Below, one piece after another: positions 40,242-45,720 of a stretch of 45,720 bases of DNA. Source of the stretch: an uncultured archaeon A07HR67. Lineage in GTDB: Archaea; Halobacteriota; Halobacteria; Halobacteriales; Haloferacaceae. Every line of letters begins with the position of its first letter. Within the stretch, counting starts at the first letter, position 1. Both the position numbers and the translations under genes were made by a program. The DNA lies in the NCBI GenBank assembly GCA_000496175.1, contig KI543160.1, forward strand, positions 48,790 through 94,509, in the 5' to 3' direction. The notes under the pieces were generated by a model, which saw nothing but the letters and a program-made list of their open reading frames with translations, did no database searches and was not told the DNA's origin.

Positions 40242-43008
40242 GGGCGTCGAGGCGGTTCTGGAGGTCGTGAAGGGCGTTCAACGCCTCGATCGGGGTGGTC
40301 CGCGCGAGATCCAGCTCGCGGAGCGCCGCGGCTACCTCGGATGCGGGCCCGCCTGTCGCGTCGGCCCCGTTCTCAGCGAGACGCTCGCGAAGCGGAGTGT
40401 CCGCGTCGGCGTCGGACGGGGATGGATCGCGGTCGGCGTCGGACGCGGATGGATCGCGGTCGGCGTCGGACGCGGATAGATCGCGGTCGGCGTCGGACGC
40501 GGACGGCTCCTCGCCGGTGTCGTCCGTTCCCGCTCCGGCGGCGGCCACCAGCTCGCGGGACCGGTCGACCACGGGCGCGGGCACGCCTGCGAGCTCTGCG
40601 ACCTCGACGCCGTACGACGACGAGGACGCCCCCGGCGCCACCCGATGGAGAAACGTCACCGCGCCGTCCTCGCGGGCGGCGGTGAAATGCAGGTTGAACA
40701 CGCGCTCGCGCTCCGCGGCGAGGTCGGTGAGATCGTGGTAGTGGGTCGCAAACAACGCGGTCGCGCCGAGCTCGTCGTGGACGAACTCGGCGGCCGCCCG
40801 GGCGATCGCCCGCCCGTCGGTGGTGGCGGTGCCACGGCCGACCTCGTCGAGGAGCACGAGCGAGTCCGGCCCGGCGTCGTGAAGGATCTCCGTGAGCTCG
40901 CTCATCTCGCGCATGAACGTCGACTGGCCGCCGGCGATGTCGTCGGAGGCCCCGACGCGGGTGAACAGCCGCGAAAAAACGGGGAGACGCGCCGCTTGCG
41001 CGGGGACGAACGACCCGGTCTGTGCGAGCACGACCGACAACGCCACCCCCCGCATGTACGTCGACTTCCCGCTCATGTTCGGCCCCGTGATCACCGCGAC
41101 GGAGCCGCGCGGGAGGTCGGCGTCGTTGGGAACGAACGAGTCCTGGGTGTGCTCGACCACCGGGTGGCGGCCCCCCTCGATCTCGACGCCCGCGTCGGTG
41201 TCTGCGAGGATCGTCGGCCGCACGTACTCGTGTTCGACGGCGACCGTCGACAACGACGCGAGCGCGTCGAGTTCGGCGAGCGCGTCGGCGAGCGCCTGGA
41301 TCCGCTCGGTCTCCGCGGCGACCCGCTCGCGCACCTCGACGAACAGCTCGTACTCCAAGGCGTCGGCGCGCTCGGCGGCGCCGAGAATTTCTTCTTCGCG
41401 TTCCTTGAGCGCCGGCGTGTAGTACCGCTCGCTGTTTTTCAACGTCTGCCGCCGGCGGTAGTCGTCGGGGACGTTCGCTACGTTGGCGTCGGTCACCTCG
41501 ATGTAGTAGCCGTGTACCTGGGTGTGTCCGACCGACAACGAGTCGATGCCGGTGCGCTCGCGTTCGCTCGCCTCCAGGTCGGCGATCCACTGACGCCCCG
41601 CGCGCTCGGTCGCACGGAGGTCGTCGAGGTCGGCGTCGAACCCCTCGCGGATCACCCCGCCGTCGGTGATTTCTTGGGGTGGATCGACCGCGATCGCGTC
41701 GGCGATCAGCTCGCGGACGTCGGTAAGCTCGTCGAGGCGGTCGCGGAGGTCGCGGAGGTGAGGGGTGGTCGCACGGTCCGTGTCGCCGGCGAGCGCCGCC
41801 TTCAGCTCGGGCACAACCGCGAGGGTGGCGTGGAGCGACCGAAGGTCGCGGGCGTCGGCGCGGCCGCGTGACACCCGAGCAACGAGCCGTTCGAGGTCGT
41901 ACGCGGCCGCGAGCGCGTCGGCCACCCCCTCGCGCGCCAGCGAGCGGTCCGCGAGCTCGCCGACCGCGTCGTGACGCGACCGGATCGCGTCGGCGTCGAC
42001 CAGCGGGCGGCGAAGCCACCGTTCCAGACACCGCCGACCGAGCGCACAGCTCGTCTCGTCGAGCACGTCGAACACCGTCTCGCTCGCGCCGAGCCCGCGG
42101 TTCTCGAACAGCTCGAGGCTGCGTTGGGCCGCCGCGTCCAGCCGCAGGCGGTCGCGGGGGTCGTAGCGTCGGACGCGCGAGACGTACGCCAGCGGGCCGT
42201 CGTCGCCTTGGGTGTACTCCGCGTACGCCAACACCGCACCCGCGGCGCGGAGCGCGGCGTCGGCGTCGAACCGGCGGTCCGGCGCCGAGACGTACGGCAC
42301 CAGCCGCTCGCGGGCGGCCCGGCGCTCGAAGACGTCCGGGTCGTGGCCGTGGACCGTCCGGTCGGCGTCGGCCGTCGCGTCGACGACGCGCTCGGGGACG
42401 GCAGGCCCGACGATCAGTTCCGCGGGCGCGATCCGGTCGATCTCCTCGACGACGGTGTCGGGATCGCCAGCGGTGACGAGACACTCGCCGGTCGCGACGT
42501 CGACGGCCGCGAGCCCGAGGGGCGCCGTCTCGCCCGCCACCGCGGCGACATAGTTGGTCGTGCCCGACTCCAGCAGGTCGGCTTCGACGACGGTTCCCGG
42601 CGTGATCACCTCGGTCACCGCGCGGTCGACGAGCCCGGACGTCGCCGCGGCGTCTTCGACCTGGTCGCCGATCGCGACGCGGTAGCCCGCCTCGAGCAAC
42701 GCGTCCAGATAGGGGGCGGCGTTGTCGATGGGGATGCCCGCCATCGGGTAGTCGCCGGTCGAGTCCGAGCGCTCGGTGAGCGTCACCTCACACGTCCGGG
42801 CGACCGTCTCGGCGGCCTCACAGAACGCCTCGTAGAAGTCGCCGACCTGGAACAAGACGAGCGCGTCCTCGTGGGCCGCACACAGGTCGGCGTACTGCGA
42901 GAGCATCGGCGTGAGCTCCTCGCGGGCCGCCGCGATCCCGGGCGGAACCCCCGTGACCGTGTCTCGATCCGCCGGTGGCATGTCCGCAACCGGGTCGTCC
43001 GCGGACAT
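40231..43008 (-). CDS. mutS: DNA mismatch repair protein MutS
   Basis: [47 protein letters not shown]; 11-nt overlap with mutL. Confidence 0.96.
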   Translation of the reverse strand: MSADDPVADMPPADRDTVTGVPPGIAAAREELTPMLSQYADLCAAHEDALVLFQVGDFYEAFCEAAETVARTCEVTLTERSDSTGDYPMAGIPIDNAAPYLDALLEAGYRVAIGDQVEDAAATSGLVDRAVTEVITPGTVVEADLLESGTTNYVAAVAGETAPLGLAAVDVATGECLVTAGDPDTVVEEIDRIAPAELIVGPAVPERVVDATADADRTVHGHDPDVFERRAARERLVPYVSAPDRRFDADAALRAAGAVLAYAEYTQGDDGPLAYVSRVRRYDPRDRLRLDAAAQRSLELFENRGLGASETVFDVLDETSCALGRRCLERWLRRPLVDADAIRSRHDAVGELADRSLAREGVADALAAAYDLERLVARVSRGRADARDLRSLHATLAVVPELKAALAGDTDRATTPHLRDLRDRLDELTDVRELIADAIAVDPPQEITDGGVIREGFDADLDDLRATERAGRQWIADLEASERERTGIDSLSVGHTQVHGYYIEVTDANVANVPDDYRRRQTLKNSERYYTPALKEREEEILGAAERADALEYELFVEVRERVAAETERIQALADALAELDALASLSTVAVEHEYVRPTILADTDAGVEIEGGRHPVVEHTQDSFVPNDADLPRGSVAVITGPNMSGKSTYMRGVALSVVLAQTGSFVPAQAARLPVFSRLFTRVGASDDIAGGQSTFMREMSELTEILHDAGPDSLVLLDEVGRGTATTDGRAIARAAAEFVHDELGATALFATHYHDLTDLAAERERVFNLHFTAAREDGAVTFLHRVAPGASSSSYGVEVAELAGVPAPVVDRSRELVAAAGAGTDDTGEEPSASDADRDLSASDADRDPSASDADRDPSPSDADADTPLRERLAENGADATGGPASEVAAALRELDLARTTPIEALNALHDLQNRLDAHDD
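40405..40505. repeat. About 27-bp in-frame tandem repeat inside mutS (9-aa unit SASDADRDP)
   Basis: Repeated ggatcgcggtcggcgtcggacgcggat units, about 3.5 copies. Confidence 0.85.
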
Positions 43009-43150
43009 AAACGATACGGACCAACCGGCCGCCGAGACACGCGGACAGCGGCGCCGGTCGAGGGGCCGACAGAACGGGCGAGCGCTCCGCTCGGACCGGC
43101 TCGGACCGACCGCCCGAGACGCTTACAACGCTGGACGTTCCAGTTGGGGC

Positions 43151-43663
43151 GTGGCGAATCGCACGATCCTCATCGGGATGACCGCGACGTTCGTCGGGCT
43201 GACGGCCCTGCTCGTCGTCGCCGGGGTGGTCGTCAACCCGTTGTTGCTGGTCGTCGCCGTTCCGTTCGGGATCGCGGCGTATCTCATGTGGTATCACGCG
43301 AGCGGGCGGCTCAGAGAACGGACGCGCCGCGAGGCCGATCGGCTCGGAGCGACGGAGCGCGAGCGCGCCAGACAACGGGCCAGAACCGCGGAGAACAGAC
43401 GGGACGCCTACCGGACCGCTCGGGGGTCGCGAGCGTCGGCCGGCCGCCGGCGGAACGACACTCCCGGAGACCGAGCCCCCGCTGCGAGCGTGATGTCCGA
43501 ACGCGAGGCGTACGCGACGTTGGAACTCGACCCCGCCGCCGATCAAGAGGCGATCCGAACGACCTACCGCGAGCGCGCCAAGCGGCTCCACCCCGACGGC
43601 GACGAGGGCGACGAGGAGGCGTTCAAGCGGCTGAACCGCGCCTACGAGGTGCTCAAAGAGTAG
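43151..43663 (+). CDS. Membrane-anchored J-domain (DnaJ-like) protein
   Basis: Two N-terminal TM helices; REAYATLELDPAADQEAIRTTYRERAKRLHPDGDEGDEEAFKRLNRAYEVLKE with intact HPD; GTG start. Confidence 0.88.
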   Translation: MANRTILIGMTATFVGLTALLVVAGVVVNPLLLVVAVPFGIAAYLMWYHASGRLRERTRREADRLGATERERARQRARTAENRRDAYRTARGSRASAGRRRNDTPGDRAPAASVMSEREAYATLELDPAADQEAIRTTYRERAKRLHPDGDEGDEEAFKRLNRAYEVLKE

Positions 43664-43666
43664 CGG

Positions 43667-44338
43667 TCAGGCGTGGTCGGCGAGGTACGCCTCCGCGTCC
43701 GCGAGCTCCTCGCGGGTGTTGACGTTGGTGAAGGTGTGTTCGGTCGTGCGCTCGCGGATCGTCGCCTCGTCGACGTGGACGACGGACAACGCCTCGAGGG
43801 GCGCGAGCACCTTCCGGTCGCCGCGGGCAAGGGCGCGCTCGCAGGCGGCGGCCATCGCGTCGGCCCGGTACACCGCGTGGGTGGTCTGGAGCCACCGGTC
43901 GGAGAGGCGGGGGATCGCGGCGTCGGCGTCGGCCGCGTCGGCGAACAACGTGTCGACAAATGCCGGATCGACGAACGGGGTGTCACAGGCGACGACGAAG
44001 ACGAACTCGCCGGGAGCGGCCCGGCACGCGTTGCCGATGCCCGCCATCGGGCCGCGGTCCGGCTCGTCGTCGAGCGCCCACCGCACCGACAACGGGAGCC
44101 CGCTGAGCGCGGCCGCGATGGCGTCGCGCTGGTCGGGCCGGCAGTTCACCACGAGGTCGGCGACGACGGGGTCGCCGCCGGCGGCCCGTTCGGCGCCCGG
44201 CGGGACCGGGTCGCCGACGCCCGCCAGCCGTTCGGCGACCCGTCGGATCATCGGCACACCGCCGAGTTCGGCGACCGACTTGTCGGCGTCGCCAAAGCGC
44301 GTCGAGCGCCCGCCGGCGACGATGGCACCGGTGTACAT
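43667..44338 (-). CDS. mobA: Molybdenum cofactor guanylyltransferase
   Basis: MYTGAIVAGGRSTRFGDADKSVAELGGVPMIRRV, VACDTPFVDP. Confidence 0.9.
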   Translation of the reverse strand: MYTGAIVAGGRSTRFGDADKSVAELGGVPMIRRVAERLAGVGDPVPPGAERAAGGDPVVADLVVNCRPDQRDAIAAALSGLPLSVRWALDDEPDRGPMAGIGNACRAAPGEFVFVVACDTPFVDPAFVDTLFADAADADAAIPRLSDRWLQTTHAVYRADAMAAACERALARGDRKVLAPLEALSVVHVDEATIRERTTEHTFTNVNTREELADAEAYLADHA

Positions 44339-44452
44339 ATCGGAATTTTGGGCCGGATCGACTTCGCGTTTGGGGTGGTGATCCCCCCGGCACGGCCGGC
44401 AGAATCCCACAAAAAGCGACCCGTTAAGTGACCCGCGCCCGTACCGGTATAC

Positions 44453-45360
44453 ATGCCAGAGGTAACGGACCTAGAGGAGCTGAGACAGGGGACCGAACTG
44501 GTCAAGCGCGGCTTCGCCCGGATGCAAAAGGGCGGCGTCATCATGGACGTCGTCGACCGCGAGCAGGCCCGCATCGCCGAAGACGCCGGCGCGGTCGCCG
44601 TGATGGTGTTGGAGAACGTGCCGGCAGACATCCGCAAGCGCGGCGGCGTCGCGCGGATGCCCGACCCGGAGCGCGTTCCCGAGGTCATTGACGAGGTGTC
44701 GATCCCGGTGATGGGGAAATCGCGCATCGGCCACCGCAAGGAGGCGGAGATTCTGGAGGCGCTCGGCGTCGACATGATCGACGAGAGCGAGGTGCTCACC
44801 CCCGCGACGACGCGTACCACACTGACAAGCGCGACTTCACCTCGCCGTTCGTGTGTGGCGCCCGGAACCTCCCCGAAGCCCTCCGACGGATCCGCGAGGG
44901 CGCGGCCATGATCCGCACCAAGGGCGAGGCCGGCACCGGCGACGTCAACCAGGCCGTCAAACACCAGCGCACCATCAAAAACCAGATCCGGACGCTCACC
45001 GGACTCAACCACGAGGAGCGCGAGAAGTGGGCCCGCGAACACGGCGCGCCGCGCGACCTGGTTCACGAGGCCGCAGAGGCCGGACGGCTGCCGGTCGTCA
45101 ACTTCGCCGCCGGCGGCATCGCGACGCCCGCCGACGCCGCGTTGATGATGTACCACGGCTGTGACGGCATCTTCGTCGGCTCCGGAATCTTCGGCGCAGA
45201 AGACCCAGTCGAGATGGGCAACGCGGTCGTCGAGGCCGTCAACAACTGGGACGACCCCGAGGAGCTCGCCCGCATCGCGAGCGGAACCGGCAAGGGGATG
45301 AAAGGCCAGTCGAACGAGGACATGGCCGAAGCCGAGAAGATCCAGGGCCGCGGCGTCTGA
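44453..45360 (+). pseudogene. pdxS: Pyridoxal 5'-phosphate synthase lyase subunit PdxS, interrupted by a 1-nt frameshift near 44803-44806
   Basis: Frame 1 ends ...[13 protein letters not shown]; the second frame carries [19 protein letters not shown]...; inserting one base restores [19 protein letters not shown] and a 302-aa protein. Confidence 0.9.
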
Positions 45361-45422
45361 GCCGGCCGACGCGATCTCGCGGTACGGCTTTTTTACAACC
45401 GACCAGCGATCGGTCCACCGGG

Positions 45423-45720
45423 TCAGTCGGCGTCGTGGTCGAGTACGGTCACGTCGTACACCCCAGTCCAGCGGTATCGCCGGCCGCTCCAGACGAACTC
45501 TCGTCGGGTGAGCCCGTACAACAGGAGCGGCAGAGTCGCCAGATACGCCGGCACGGCGAACAGAAACGTCCAGCGGCGAACGCCGCAGTAGGCGTACGCG
45601 GCGGCGGCGACGCCGGTCACGAGCGGGACCGTCACGAACGGAGCGAGTATCGTCCCGAAAAGGACCGCGAGCGGGATTACCGCGCCGGCGACCAGTCCGC
45701 CCGGGTCGATGTACGCCGCC
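45423..45720 (-). CDS. C-terminal part of a multi-TM protein (possibly a glycosyltransferase), truncated by the window edge
   Basis: Frame stays open to 45720 (AAYIDPGGLVAGAVIPLAVLFGTILAPFVTVPLVTG...FVWSGRRYRWTGVYDVTVLDHDAD). Confidence 0.5.
   Translation of the reverse strand, partial: AAYIDPGGLVAGAVIPLAVLFGTILAPFVTVPLVTGVAAAAYAYCGVRRWTFLFAVPAYLATLPLLLYGLTRREFVWSGRRYRWTGVYDVTVLDHDAD

Overview
The window is haloarchaeal chromosomal DNA: high GC, acidic proteins, many GTG starts and short gene overlaps. It is densely packed with housekeeping genes, including serA, thrC, upp, a CobW-type GTPase, an ArsA-type ATPase, a cstA-like transporter, purO, tRNA-Gln(CTG), the KEOPS subunit Cgi121, hel308, hemB, the polD small subunit, mutL/mutS, mobA and pdxS. 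It also carries many small conserved haloarchaeal proteins. The only clear mobile element is a tnpB-only IS200/IS605 (IS1341-type) element at about 17.85-19.27 kb. If its ends are TTAC (left) and TCAA (right), it sits exactly at the stop codon of a 77-aa ORF. Removing it restores an in-frame TAA, and the element itself supplies a replacement TGA. Its predicted omega/reRNA guide would then be antisense to the 3' end of that host gene. Other points of interest: a roughly 0.4-kb intergenic region (30.25-30.64 kb) that is rich in hairpins, has complementary ends and has no assignment; single-base frameshifts in both cstA and pdxS; a split UPF0016/GDT1 pair with one degenerate motif; a three-cysteine ferredoxin; and a 9-aa repeat linker in MutS. 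All calls come from reading the sequence and the supplied ORF translations. No database search or folding program was run.
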